Shown one piece after another: positions 1 through 12,500 of a stretch of 64,000 nt of DNA. The notes beneath the pieces are model-generated. The model saw only the letters and a program-made list of their open reading frames with translations, made no database searches and had not been told where the DNA came from. Numbering within the stretch: the stretch's first letter is position 1; every line of letters starts with the position of its first letter. A program made the position numbers and the translations under genes. The stretch comes from Ursus arctos (Eukaryota > Chordata > Mammalia > Carnivora > Ursidae). The stretch covers positions 766,001 through 830,000 of the forward strand of contig NW_026622985.1 in NCBI RefSeq assembly GCF_023065955.2, in the 5' to 3' direction.

Positions 1-474
1 TCCATTCAGCGAACCAAGTTTGTGTAGGGAGACAGGAACATTGATCAGTGAAGATACCAGTGTTTCCCAATCCGTGTGTTGAACCTTAAGGAAACTGCCA
101 TAGATGTAAGTCTCAGTAAGAAGAGGGTATGGAAAGGGTCTTCCAAATCCTATCGTCTGTCATGTGAATGGATGCATGATTCAGAGTCGGAATGAAAGCA
201 TAAGGAAAGGGCGATTAATGAATCTTAAAGAAGGAACATTGTATTGAAGCCATATTTCAACTCACGTCTTCGGTCACGAAGATGAAACCGTTTGCATGGG
301 TGTCTAAGAAAACATAAGGAAAGTGCCATATACTGAAGTCTAAGAAAGAACACTGTAGAGAAAGCATCTTGCATATAACAGTCTTCTCTCATGAATGGGA
401 GCATGTGAAAAAGTGTGTATGAAAACATAAACATAAAGCGCTTGGCTTAACTCTATAGAAGAACACTGTATAGA
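1..474. repeat. S1 satellite, ~114-bp monomers (left part of a 1.8-kb unit)
   Basis: About four diverged monomers of 113-115 bp. Each has a core resembling 'catgaagatggaagc', an A-rich 'aagaacactgtagag' box and an 'aaggaaagtgccat' box. The block aligns with 7973-8436, so it is the first part of a ~1.8-kb higher-order unit that L1-A splits in two. Its last 18 bases (457-474) are the left target-site duplication of L1-A. Short minus-strand ORFs with a ~38-residue period come from the ~114-bp repeat length and are not genes. I do not recognise a named satellite family. Confidence 0.85.
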
Positions 475-1367
475 AGAGTTAAGATGGTGGAGAAGTAGGG
501 GACCCCTTTTACAGCTGGTCCCCTTAGTCTAGCTGGATAGGTACCAGATCATCCTGAACATCCACGGAATCAGGCTGAGACACAGGAAGATACATCTGGA
601 TCTGTAGAAATGAATATCTCCAGAGATGAGTATAGAGGTACGAAGCGGGGAGCCATGGAACCGCACACAGATATCGGAAGATAAACGGAAGGGGAAGGGA
701 GCCGCTGCATTCGGATGCCAGGAAGCGGTAGCCACCTGCATGGGGGAGCAGGCTGACTCATGAACCGGCACCTGCGAGAACAGACTGAAACCCTGAGCCG
801 GGGAACGTGCGCGACCAGTCTGGGGGCCGGAGCTTTGGAGGGCGCAGGGGCGGCTGGCAGCAGGCGGCTGGTGGCTGGCAGTGTTAGAAACACAAAGGTC
901 AGAGACACGCCGGCCCTGGAAGTTAGGGCTGGGACGCCAGGTGTGGGACACACATCCCGGGACACTGCAGGGTTCAGCAGCACCAACAGAAACAGAGTTA
1001 AAGTGGCCAGCACATCATTGGAGAGCAGTCTGCAGTCCCTCTGTTTTCAGACAGGCTGGGATTCAGCCACGGCTGCTCTGACTCTCAGAAGAGGCACAGC
1101 AAACCACCAGGGAAAGCCGCCAGAGAGCAAAAGCCTGGAAATACTGGCTCACAGTGTACCCATCCTCATCCCCCCCTCGCAGGGGACACGGAGACTGTAC
1201 CCAAGCAGGGTTGCCGGAGTATCGGTGTGGCAGGCCCCTCCCCCAGAAGGCAGGCTGAAAAATCAAGAAGCCCACATCCCTAAGATCCCTATAAAACAAG
1301 CGCACACTTCCTGGGTCCTGGTCAATAATTTGGGCTCTGGACAACCCCGCAACCTCTCCTCATCAGA
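475..1367 (+). promoter_or_regulatory. L1-A 5' UTR / internal promoter region with YY1-like box
   Basis: A GC-rich leader of about 890 bp, typical in position of an L1 5' UTR, starting with 'gttaagatggtggagaag'. The 'aagatggtgg' at 482-491 resembles the YY1 site AAGATGGCGG that directs start-site choice in primate L1. L1-O carries the closer match, so this copy has a C-to-T change in the core (GGC to GGT). Several CpG positions are eroded to TG/CA when compared with 60471-61383. ORFs through this region on either strand are GC-rich accidents. Confidence 0.7.
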
Positions 1368-2268
1368 ATGATGAGAAGGAGAAATCCCCCAGCAAAGAAA
1401 AGACAATGAGTTTGCGGCCTCTGCCACAGAACTAATGGATATGGATATAACCAAATTATCAGAAATGGAGTTCAGAGTAACAATGGTCAAGATGACGTGT
1501 AGACTTGAAAAAAGTATTAACGAAAATGTTAATGAAAATATAGAATCTCTAAGGGCAGAAATGAGGACGAATCTGGCAGAAATTAAAAATTCTATGAATC
1601 AAATGCAGTCATAACTAGATGGTCTGACGGCAATGGTGAATGAGGCAGAAGAACATATCAGCGAATTGGAGGATGGGTTAGTAGAAGAGAAAGCGAAAAT
1701 AGAAACTTGGCTTAAAAAAATACAATCTCAAGAATGAAGGTTACTGGAGATTACTGACTCAATGAAACGTTCCAATACCAGAATCATCAGGATCCCCAAG
1801 GGGGTGGAGAAAAACAGAGATCTAGAAGATATATTTGAACAAATTGTAGCTGAAAACTTCCCTAATCTAGCAAGGGAAACAAACATTCGTGTCCAAGAGG
1901 CAGAGAGGACCCCTCCCAAACTCAACCATGACAAACATACGCCACGTCACGTCATAGTGCAATTTGCAAATATTAGATCCAAGGATACAGTATTGAAAGC
2001 AGCCAGGGAAAAGAAATTTCTCACGTACCAAGGCAAAGGCATCAGAATTACGTCAGACCTGTCTACACAGACCTGGAATGAGAGAAAGGGTTGGGGGAGC
2101 ATTTTTAAAGCACTTTAAGAGAAAACCATGCAGCCAAGGATCCTTTACCCAGCAAGGCTGTCATTCAGAATTGATGGAGAAATAAAGACCTTCCAGAATC
2201 ACCAGTCATTGACCAATTTTGTAACCATGAAACCAGCCCTACAGGAGACATTAAGGGGGGTTCTATAA
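1368..2268 (+). pseudogene. L1-A ORF1 (RNA-binding chaperone), disabled
   Basis: Remnant of L1 ORF1p, the trimeric RNA-binding protein that coats L1 RNA in the cytoplasm. The start ATG at 1368 has an early stop in its own frame. Further on, the coiled-coil part is readable but contains TAA at 1612-1614 and TGA at 1735-1737. The RRM-like and C-terminal parts can be read at 1762-2118: 'IIRIPKGVEKN' matches the RRM start, 'ENFPNLARE' the linker, and 'KGIRITSDLSTQTW' the C-terminal domain. A TAA follows at 2116, so the usual basic C-terminus lies beyond it. The ORF ends by homology at the TAA at 2266-2268, about 70 bp before ORF2. Confidence 0.85.
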
Positions 2269-2340
2269 AGGTAAAAAGGCCCCAAGAGTGATACAAAACA
2301 GAAAGTCACAATCTATAGAAACAAAGACATTACAGGCAAC

Positions 2341-5300
2341 ATGGCATCATTAAAATCATATCTCTCAATAATCAGGCTCAATGTAAATGGCCTAAATGCT
2401 CCCATAAAGCGCCTCAGGGTTGCAGACTGGATAAAAAGACATGACCCATCCATTTGCTGTCTACAAGAGACTCATTTTGAACCTAAAGATACATTCAGAC
2501 TGAAAGTAAAGGGATGGAATACCATCTTTCACGCCAGTGGACCTCAAAAGAAAGCTGGGATAGCAATTCTCATATCAGATAGATTGGATTGTAAACTAAA
2601 GACTATAGTTAGAGACACAGAAGGGCACTCAATTATTCTTAAAGGATGTATCCAACAAGTGGATATGACAATTATAAATATATATGCCCCCAACAGGGGA
2701 GCAGCAAGATACACAAGCCAACTCTAAACCACAATAAAGAGACATATAGATAAAATACGTTAAAGTAGGGGACCTCAACACTCCACTATCAGAAATAGAT
2801 CACCTAAGCAAGCAATCAGCAAAGAAACAAGATCTTTGAATGCCATACTTGACGTGTTGGACCTCATAGATATATATAGAATACTACACCCCGGAATGAA
2901 AGAATACTCATTCTATTCTAATGCCCATGAAACATTCTCAAGAAAAGAATATGTTCTGGGTCACAAAACAGGTCTCAACAGATACCAAAAGACTGAAATT
3001 ATTCCCTGCATATTCTCAGACCACAATGCTTTGAAATTGGAACTCAACCACAAGGAAAAATTTGGAAGAAACTCAAACACTTGAAGATTAAGAACCATCC
3101 GGCTCAGGAATGATTCGATAAACCAGGAAATAAAAAATCAACTTAAACAATTTATGGACACCAATGAGAATGAGAACACAATGGTCCAAAACCTATGGGA
3201 TACTGCAAAGGCAGTCCTAAGGGGGAAATACATACCCATCCAAGCCTCACTCAAAAGAAAAGAAAGATCTAAAGCGCAGTTTTTATAGTCTCACCTCAAG
3301 CAGCTGGAACAGCAACAGAGGGACAGGCCTAATCCATGCACGAGGAAGCAGTAGACCAAGATTAGAGCAGAAATCAATGAATTAGAAACCAGGAGTACAG
3401 TAGAGCAGATCAACAGAACTAGAAGCTGGTTCTTTGAGAGAATCAATAAAATTGACAGACCCCTGGCAAGACTTATCCAAAAGAATAGAGAAAGGACACA
3501 AATTAATAAAATTATGAATGAAAATGGAGAGGTCACAACCAACACCAATGAAATTGAAAGGATTATTAGAAACTTTTATCTACAGCTTTATGCCGATAAA
3601 TTAAGCAATATGGAAGAGATGGAGGCCTTCCTGGAAACCTATAAACTACCAAGACTGAAACAGGAAGAAATTGATCTTTTAAACAAGCCAATTAATTATG
3701 GAGAGATTGAGTCAGCGATAAACAACCTTCCAAAAAACAAAACTCCAGGCCCGGATGGTTTTCCTGGGGAATTCTACCAAACATTCAAAGAAGAAATAAT
3801 ACCTATTCTCCTAAAGCTATTTCAAAAAATAGAAACAGAAGGAAAGCTACCAAACTCATTCTATGAGGCCAATATTACCTTGATCCCCAAACCAGGAAAA
3901 GACCCCATCAAAAAGGAGAATTACAGAAAGATTTCCCTAATGAATATGGATGCCAAAATTCTCAAAAAGATCCTGGCTGATAGAATCCAACAGTACATTA
4001 AAAGGATTATCCATCATGACCAAGTGGGATTCATCCCTGGGATGCAAGGATGGTTCACATTCGCAAATCGATCAGTGTCTAAGATTTTATCGAGAAGGAA
4101 AAAGCCAAAAATCATATGATTCACTCAATAGATGCAGAAAAAGCATTTGACAAAATACAGAATCCTTTCCTGAATAAAACCCTTCAGAGTGTAGGGATAG
4201 AGGGTACATTCCTCAATCTCATAAAAACCATCTATGAAAAGCCTACAGCAAATATCATTCTCAATGGGGAAAAGCTAGAAGCCTTTCCCTTACGATCAGG
4301 AACACGATAAGGATGCCCACTCTCGCCACTATTATTCAACATAGTACTAGAAGTCCCTGCAACAGCAATCAGACAACAAAAAGGGATCAAAGGTATCCAC
4401 ATCGGCTAAGAAGAAGTCAAATTGTCTCTCTTCACTGATGACATGATACTCTATATGGAAAACCCAAAAGAATCCACTCCCAAATTATTAGAAGTTATAG
4501 AGCAATTCAGTGATGTGGCGGGATACAAAATCAATGCTCAGAAATCAGTTGCATTTCTATACATGAATAATGAGAATGAAGAAAGGGAAATTAGGAATCC
4601 ATCTCATTGATAATAGCACCAAAAACCTAACGTTACCTTGGAATTAACTTAACTGAAGATGTAAAGGATCTATATTCTAGAAACTATAAATTACTCTTGA
4701 AATACATCGAAGAAGACACAAAAAGATGGAAATATATTCCATGCTCATGGATCAGAAGAATTAACAGAGTGAAAATGTCCATGCTACCCAGAACAATCTA
4801 TAATTTCAATGCTATCCTGATGAAAATACTGATGACAATTTTCAAAGAACTGGAACAAATAGTCCTTAAATTTGTATGGAACCAGAAAAGACCACAAATT
4901 GCCAAGGAACTGTGGAAAAGGAAAAACAAAGCTGGGGGCATCACAATGCTGGATTTCGAGCTGTACTACAAAGCTGTGCTCACAAAGACAGCATGGTACT
5001 GGCACAAAAACAGACACATAGACCAATGGAACAGAATAGAGAACCCAGAAATGGACCCTCGGCTCTTTGCACAACTAATCTTTGATAAAGCAGGAAAAAC
5101 ATCGGTGGGAAAAAGACAGTCTCTTCAATAAATGGTGCTGGGAAAATTGGACAGCTACATGCAAAAGAATGAAACTTGACCACTCTTTCACACCATACAC
5201 AAAGATAAACTCCAAATGGACGAAAGACCTCGATGTGAGACAGGAATCCATCAAAATCCTAGAGGAGAACATAGGCAGCAACCTCGACGACATCAGCCAC

Positions 5301-6154
5301 AGCAACCTTTTTCAAGACACATCTCCAAAGGCAAGAGAAACAAAAGATAAAATGAACTTGTGGGACTTCATCAAGATAAAAACTTCTGCACAGCCAAGGA
5401 AACAGTCAAAAAAACTAAGAGGCAGCCCACAGAATGGGAGAATATATTTGTAAATGATACTACAGATAAAAGACTGGTATCCAAGATCTACAAAGAACTT
5501 CTCAAAGTCAATACGCGAGAAACAAATACACAAATCATAAAATGGGCAGAAGATATGAACAGACACTTTTCCAATGAAGATGTACAAATGGCTAACAGAC
5601 ACATGAAAAAATGTTCAAAATCATTAGCCATCAGGGAAATTCAAATCAAAACCACACTGAGATACCACCTTACGCCAGTTACAATGGCAAAAATTGACAA
5701 GGCAAGAAGCAATTGCTGGAGAGGATATGGAGAAAGGGCATTCCTCCTACATTGTTGGTGGGAATGCAAGTTGGTACAGCCACTCTGGAAAACAGTGTGG
5801 AGGTCCCTTAAAAAGTTAAAAATTGAGTTACCCTATGACCCAGCCATTGCAATACTGGGTATTTACCCCAAAGATACAGACGTAGTGAAGAGAAGGGCCA
5901 TATGCACCCCAATGTTCATAGCAGCTCTGTCCACAATAGCTAAATCGTGGAAGGAACCAAGATACCCTTCAACAGATGACTAGATTTAGAAGCTGTGGTC
6001 CATACACATAATGGAATATTACTCAGCTATCAGAAAGAACGAGTTCTCAACATTTGCTGCAGCATGGACGGCACTGGAGGAGATAATGCTAAGTGAAATA
6101 AGTCAAGCAGAGAAAGACCATTATCATATGGTTTCACTCATCTATGGAACATAA
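2341..6154 (+). pseudogene. L1-A ORF2 (endonuclease + reverse transcriptase), disabled
   Basis: ORF2 remnant starting at ATG 2341. The AP-like endonuclease N-terminus shows RLNVNGLN (Asn of the active site) and CLQETHFEPKD (catalytic Glu). The frame is lost near 2727 by a 1-nt deletion relative to L1-O. The later EN part contains 'FSDHNALKLE' (Ser-Asp-His motif) near 3020-3050. The reverse transcriptase follows: '[15 protein letters not shown]' near 3740, '[10 protein letters not shown]' near 4130, and [10 protein letters not shown] near 4430-4460, the metal-binding YXDD-type box with Thr where FADD is usual. A TAA at about 4308 and others interrupt it. The Cys-rich C-terminus (CWWECK...) is at 5754-5775. 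The terminal stop is at 6152-6154. The 3.8-kb span equals a full ORF2. Confidence 0.9.
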
Positions 6155-6440
6155 GAACTAGGAAGATTGGAAGGGGAAGAAAGGGATAAAGAAAGGGGGG
6201 TCATCAGAAGGGGGAATGAAGCATGAGAGACTATGGACTCTGAGAAACAAACTGAGGGCTTCAGAAGGTAGGGGGTTGGGGGAATGGGATAGGCTGTTGA
6301 AAGGTAGTAAGGAGAGCACGTATTGCAAGGTGCACTGGGTGTTAAACACCACTAATGAATCATCGAACTTTACATAAGAAACCAGGGATGTACTGTATGG
6401 TGACTAACATAATATAATAAAAAATATTAAAAAATAAAAG
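6155..6440 (+). other. L1-A 3' UTR with G-rich purine tract and A-rich tail
   Basis: A roughly 285-bp 3' UTR. It has the G-rich purine tract common to mammalian L1s (ggggaagaaagggataaag..., near 6173-6215), then the conserved block 'gtgcactgggtgtta' and 'gtgactaacataatataata' before an A-rich tail. The same UTR recurs in at least ten other places in this window (for example 19490, 22020, 23750, 26260, 32577, 33000, 40360 on plus; 45000, 47450 on minus), so it is a good probe for the family. Confidence 0.85.
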
Positions 6441-6624
6441 GAAGAAGAAGATGACAAGAAGGTGAAGGAGGAGGAGGCAGTGGGGAGGAAGAGGGGAGGG
6501 GGAGGGAGGGGAAAAGGGAGTGGTGGTAAGAAGAAGAGGGAAGGCCAGACGAAAAAGATGAAGAAGGAGTTGGAAAGAGTGAAAAAATATACCTGGAAAG
6601 CAGAAAAAAAAAAAAAAGAAGAGG
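6441..6624 (+). other. Purine-rich segment plus second poly(A): candidate L1 3' transduction
   Basis: After the first A-rich tail of L1-A come about 160 bases of almost pure A/G sequence with some non-repeat words (gatgacaagaag, ggccagacg, tatacctgg), then a second A run at 6603-6616, and then the right TSD. A unique segment between two A tails and inside the TSD is the layout of a 3' transduction. A simple expanded GA-rich tail is the alternative. ORFs across it on both strands are low-complexity artefacts. Confidence 0.55.
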
Positions 6625-9540
6625 AAGAAGAACACTGTATAGACACAATGTCTTAACTCACAACTTCTATCGTGAAGAAGGAAGCCTTGGCAAGAGTGTG
6701 TGTGAGCACATAAAAAAGTGCCGTCTACTTAATTCTGAGAACCAAGTCTGTGTAGATAGAATACAATATCGAACCCACCTCCTGATGAATGAATCAACCA
6801 GGGTTTTCTTCCCTGTGTGTTGAACCTTAAGGAAAGTGCCATAAACTTAATAGTAGGTGAGAACACTGGATAGATAGCATCTTACAACCCACAACTTCTG
6901 TCATGAACACGGAAACGTTTGCAACATTCTCTTGAAAGCATAAGGAAAGTGGCAGAGACTTAGCTTCAAGAAAGGACCATACCGAATCCATTCTTCAAGG
7001 CATGTCTTCATTCATGAACTTGGATGCATTCTCAGAAGTGTGTTTCTCAGAATAAGGAAATTATTGTAAGCTTAACTTTACAAAGGAACTCCATAGAGAA
7101 CTATCTGAAACTCACATCTTCTCTCATGAAGCTGTAAGGATTCCCTCAAGGGTGAGTGAATGGGTAAAGAAATGCCGTTTCCTCAACTCTGAGCACGAAG
7201 CCTCTGTATAGAGAATTCAACTTCAAACAAATGATCCAAGAGAAAGAAGCTTTTTCAAATATCTGTGTTGAACGGTAAGAGAAGTGACACACTTAACACT
7301 AACAAAGAGCACCATATAGAGACAATCTTCCAAATCACATCTACCTCCATGAAGATGGATATATTTTCCAAAAGTGTGTATGAAAACCTAAGGAACGTGC
7401 TGTAGGCTCAGGTAAGAACACCCTTTGGAAAAGATCTTCCAACTCACATCTTCTGTAATGAAGATGGAAGTACTTGCAGAAGTGTGAGTGAAAGCATAAG
7501 GAGAGGTTCTATCTAAGTAGTTGTGAGACCCAAGTCTGTGTTGATAGAAGGCAACATCAAACTAACATTGTGACCCCTGAATATACACGTGTTTTCCAAT
7601 ACCTGTGTGGAATCTTAAGGAAAGGGCAATAGACACAAATCTCAGTCAGAACACCAAATAGACACCAACTTACCAAGTCACATCTACTCTTAGGAGAATG
7701 GCACGTTTTCCAAAAGTGCCTATGAGAGAATAAGGAAAGTGTCACCAACGTTATGCTAGGAGAGAACACTCTATATAAGAGCATCTTGCACCTCACATCT
7801 GGTGTCATGAAGTGGCAGCATTGTGCAAAACGGCGTCTGCAAGCATCAAGATAATGCCCTTCATTTAACTACGTAAGAAAACTACAGAGAAAGCATCTCT
7901 CAATTCACATCTGTTATGAGGAGGAAAGCCGTTCGAAAAGGATATGTGAAAATTAAAAGAAAGTGCCATCAGTCCATTCGACGAGCCAAGTTTGTGTAGA
8001 GAGATGGCAACACTGAACAGTGAAGATACCAGGGTTTCCAAAATGTGTGTTGAACCTTAAGGTAACTGCCATAGATGTAACTCTCAGTAAAAAGAGGGTA
8101 TGGGAAGGGTCTTCAAACTCCCACCGTCTGTCATGCTGATGGAAGCATGTTTCAGAGTGGGAATGAAAGCATGAGGAAAGGGCCGTTAACCAATCTCTAA
8201 GAAGGAACATTGTATTGAAGCCGTCTTTCAACTCACGTCTTCAGTCGTGAAGATGAAACTGTTTGCACAGGTGTCTAAGAAAACATAAGGAAAGTGCCAT
8301 ATACTGAAGTCTAAGGAAGAACACTGTAGAGAAAGCATGTTGCATCTCACAGTCTTCTGTCATGAAAACGGAAGCATGTGCAAAAATGTGTACAAAAACA
8401 TAAACATAAAGCACTTGGCTTAACTCTATAGAAGAACACTGTGTCGAAAGCATGTCTCAACTCACAACTTCTGTCGTGAAGATGGAAGCCTTGGCAAGAC
8501 TCTGTGCGAGCGCGTAAAGAAAGTGCCATCTACTTAATTCTGAGAACCAAGTCTGTGTAGATAGAATACAATATCGGACCCACCTCCTGACGAATGAATC
8601 AACCAGGGTTTTCTTCCCTGTGATTTGAACCTTAAACAAAGTGCCATAAACTTAATAGTAGGTGGGAACACTGGATAGATAACATCTTACAACCCACAAC
8701 TTCTGTCATGAAGACGGAAACGTTTGCAAAGTTGTGTTGAAAGCTTAAGGAAAGTGGCAGAGACTTAGTTTCAAGAAAGGACCGTACCGAGTCCATCCTT
8801 CAAGGCACGTCTTCTTTCATGAAGTTGGAAGCATTCTTGAAAGTGTGTTTCTCAGCATAAGGAAATTATCGTATGCTTAACTTTATGAAAGAACTCCATA
8901 GAAAACCATCTGAAACTCACATCTTCTCTTATGAAGCTGGAAGCATTGGCTCAAGGGTGAGGGAATGTGTGAAGATGTCGTTTACGAAATTCTGAGCACC
9001 AAGCCTCTGTATAGAGAATGGAACTTCAAACACCCTGATACATGAAGAGAGAAGCTTTTTCAAGTATCTGTGTTGAACGGTAAGAGAAGTGCCATATGCT
9101 TAACACTAAGAAAGAGCACCATCTAGGGAAGACCTTCCAAATCACATCTACCTTCATGAAGATGGATGTATTTTCCAAAAGTGCATATGAAAACCTAAGG
9201 AACGTGCTGTATGCTCAAGTAAGAACACCCTTTGGAAAAGATCTTCCAACTCACATCTTCTGTAATGAAGATGGAAGTACTTGCAGAAGTGTGAGTGAAA
9301 GCATAAGGAGAGGTTCTATCTAAGTAATTGTGAGAACCAAGTATGTGTTGATAGAAGGCAACATCGAACTCACATCATGACCCATGAATATGCACACGTT
9401 TTCCAATACGTGTGGTGAACCTTAAGGAAAGGGCAATATACACATATCTCAGTCAGACCTCCGAATAGACACAATCTTCCATGTCACATCTTCCATGTCA
9501 CATCTTCCATGTGGAAGATGGCAAGTTTTTCAAAAGTGTC
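6625..9540. repeat. S1 satellite: 1.8-kb higher-order unit of ~16 monomers, duplicated
   Basis: Continuation of the first S1 unit to about 7972, then a second copy from 7973 to about 9540. Matching landmarks sit ~1802-1804 bp apart once L1-A is removed: 1 with 7973, 457-474 with 8419-8436, and 7600 with 9402. Monomers are about 113-115 bp, and the core 'catgaagatggaagc' recurs near 8130, 8246, 8359, 8475, 8705, 8815, 9040 and 9155. The two copies are similar but carry many scattered differences. At 9482-9520 the phrase 'cacatcttccatgt' is locally tripled. Confidence 0.85.
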
Positions 9541-12500
9541 TACAGATATGTTTATGCCATTTAAATTAAGGTCCACATACTTATAGCTAAAAACAACGGT
9601 GTCAGGATAATATCCACCAGTAACATCATCCATTATGAAGAGGGAAGCATGAATCAAAGTTGTTGTGGGAGCATTAGGAAATGTCTACGTACATATCTGT
9701 AAGAAACAATTGTGTATAAGAACCGACCTCAACTAACATCACCCTCACGTTCTACATACCTTCAAAAAATAGGGGGTGTACGAATCACCAAAGCACTGCA
9801 TATATATATCTAAGAAACAAAAGTGTACTGGAAAGAACCCCTTACAATGGATATCACCATTCACGCATATTTAAACATGAACCAAGGTGGAGGTGGAATC
9901 AGAAGGAAAGGACCATATACCTATCCCTAGACAACACCCCTTTAAAGAATAGCATTAACAGTTAACATCATCTTTCACGAATATGGAAGCATTAGTGAAG
10001 AGGTTTTGGAATCTTGAGGACTCTGCCCATCCTTATTAGTAATAAACCACCTTGTACAGAAAAACACCTTCAACTCATATCAGCCTCCACAATACTGATC
10101 CCTAATCAACACTGGGTGTGTAGGCCTAAGGAAAGGTCCACATACTTATAGCTAAGAAACAACAGTGTCAGGATAATGCCCTTCAAATCACATCAGCCTT
10201 CCTGAAGATGGAAGCATGAATCAATGTAGTTATGGTACCATTAAGTAAGGCCTACGACCATGTAACTGAGAAACAATAGTGTACAGGAACCATCTTACAA
10301 CGTACAATATCTTTGGTTAATGTGGAAACCCTATCATAAGTGGTTGTGGCAAAGTAACGAAAGTGCCATAAACTTATCTGGAAGAAACAACAGCATACGG
10401 GAACCCACTTAGCCCTAACATCATCATTCGTGAATATGGAAGCATTAACCAAAGTGGTCGTGGAAGCCTGACGAAAGTGCCAAACACTTATCTCTGAGAC
10501 ACAACAGTATACATGGAAAGAGCAACGCTCATCATTTTTCACGAGTAAGGAAGCATTAATGAAAAGGTTCTGGAATCTCAAGGACTCTGCCCCATCCTTG
10601 TTGGTAATAAACCACCATGTACAGGAAAACACCTTCAACTCACATCAGCCTCCTCAATACTGATTCCGATTCAACATTGGGTGTGTAGGCTTAGGGAAAG
10701 GTCCACATACTTATAGCTAAGAAACAACGGTGTCAGGATAATGGCCTTCAAGTCACATCAGTATTCCTGAAGATGGAAGCAGGAATCAAGGTGGTTATGG
10801 TACCCTTAGGTAAGGCCTATGAACATATAACTGAGAAACAACAGTGTACAAGGACCTTCTTACAATGTACAATATCTTTGGTTAATGTGGAATCCCTATT
10901 GTGAGTGGTTGTGGCAATGTAACGAAAATGCCATAAACTTATCTGTAATAAAAACACTGTATGGGACCCACGTAGCCCTAACATCATCATTCGTGAATAT
11001 GGAAGTATTAACCAAAGTGGTCGTGGAAGCCTGACAAAAGTGCCAAACACTTATCTCTGAGCCAGAACACTATACAAGGAAAGGTCAATGAACATCATCT
11101 TTCACAAGTAAGGAAGAGCTCACCATAGTGGTATGGAAACATGAACATTGTTCGACATTCTTATATGTAATAGACAACAGTGTCTAAGAACCGTCCTCCA
11201 ACTAAAGCACCCTCATGCATAAATATCCCTTCTCAAAATTGGGATTGCAGTCCTAGGGAAAAATCCACACAGTTTTCTCTAGGAAACAACAGTGTGAAGA
11301 TAACATCCACCAGTAACATCATCCTTTATGAAGAGGGAAGCATGACTCAATGTGGTTGTGGAAGCATTAGGAAAGGTCTACGTACATATCTGTAAGAAAC
11401 AACAGTGCATAGGAAATGCCCTAAACTAAACACACCCTCATGATTCTACATCCCTTCAGAAAATAAGGGGTGTATGAATGATCAAAGCACCGCATACATA
11501 TATCTAAGAAAAAACAGTGTACAGAAGAGAACCCCTTAAAACAGACATCAACATTCACCCATATCTAAACATGAAGGAAGGTGGTGGTAGAATCTGAGGT
11601 AAAGGAGTTCTTTCCTATCCCTACACAACACCAATTTTCAGGATAGGATTAACAGTTAACATCATCTTTCATGAATATGAAAGCATTAATGAAAAGGTAC
11701 TGGAATCTGGAGGAATGTGCCCCATCCTTATTGGTAATAAACCACCATGTACAGGAAAACACTTTCAACTAACATCACCCGTGTCAATACTGATCCCTAT
11801 TGAACATTGGATGTGTACGCCTCGGGAAAGGTCCACATACTTATAGCTAAGAACAACGGTGTCAGGATAATGCCCCTCAAGTCACATCAGCCTTCCTGAA
11901 GATGGAAGCAAGAATCAAGGTGCTTATGGTACCAATAGGTAAGGCGGATGAACATATAACTGAGACACAACAGTGTACAAGGACCGTCTCACAATGTACA
12001 ATATCTTTGGTTAATGTGGAATCCCTATCGTAAGTGGTTGTGGCAAAGTAACGAAAATGACATAAACTTATCTGTAATAAAAACACTGTATGGGAACCCA
12101 TGTAGCCCTAACATCATCAAAACAACAAAAGTGGTCGTGGAAGCCTGACAAAAGTGCCAAACACTTATTTCAGAGACACAACACTATACAAACAAAGACC
12201 AATGACCATCATCTTTCACGAGTAAGGAAGCATTAATGAAAAGGTTCTGGATCTCGAGGACTCTGCCCCATCCTTAGTGGTAATAAACCACCGTGTACAG
12301 GAAAACACCTTCAACTATCATCAGCCTCCTCAATACTGATCCCTATTCAACATTGGGTGTGCAGGCCAAGGGAAAGGTCCAGATACTTACAGCTAAGAAA
12401 CAACCTTGCCAGGATAATGCACTTCAACTCACATCAGCCTTCCTGAATACGGAAGCAGGAATCAAGGTGGTTATGGTAACCTTAGGTAAGGCCAACGAAC

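Larger units (their letters stand above)
475..6624 (+). mobile_element. L1-A: full-length LINE-1 inserted in satellite, 18-bp TSD
   Basis: A complete non-LTR retrotransposon layout: GC-rich 5' UTR (475-1367), ORF1 remnant (1368-2268), ORF2 remnant (2341-6154), and a 3' UTR with a G-rich purine tract ending in an A-rich tail near 6440. A purine-rich segment and a second poly(A) run follow to about 6617. The insertion is flanked by the same 18 bases, agaagaacactgtataga, at 457-474 and 6625-6642. The homologous unoccupied position lies at 8419-8436. Both reading frames are broken by stops and frameshifts, so the copy is dead. The young-type 5' end matches L1-O at 60471. Insertion by target-primed reverse transcription is inferred from the TSD and A tail. 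Confidence 0.95.

Noticed and set aside
760..1371. 203-codon plus-strand ORF in the L1-A leader
   Set aside because: Lies in the L1 5' UTR. The same region in L1-O has a different open-frame pattern, so no coding constraint is seen.
6404..6656. Overlapping ORFs on both strands at the purine-rich tail
   Set aside because: Low-complexity Glu/Lys/Gly and Phe/Leu/Ser translations of an A/G tract.
225..8639. Minus-strand ORFs with a ~38-residue period and regular Cys/His (possible zinc-finger-like repeats)
   Set aside because: The period follows the ~114-bp satellite monomer. Spacing is not the 28-residue C2H2 pattern, frames break often, and plus-strand context is pure tandem repeat.
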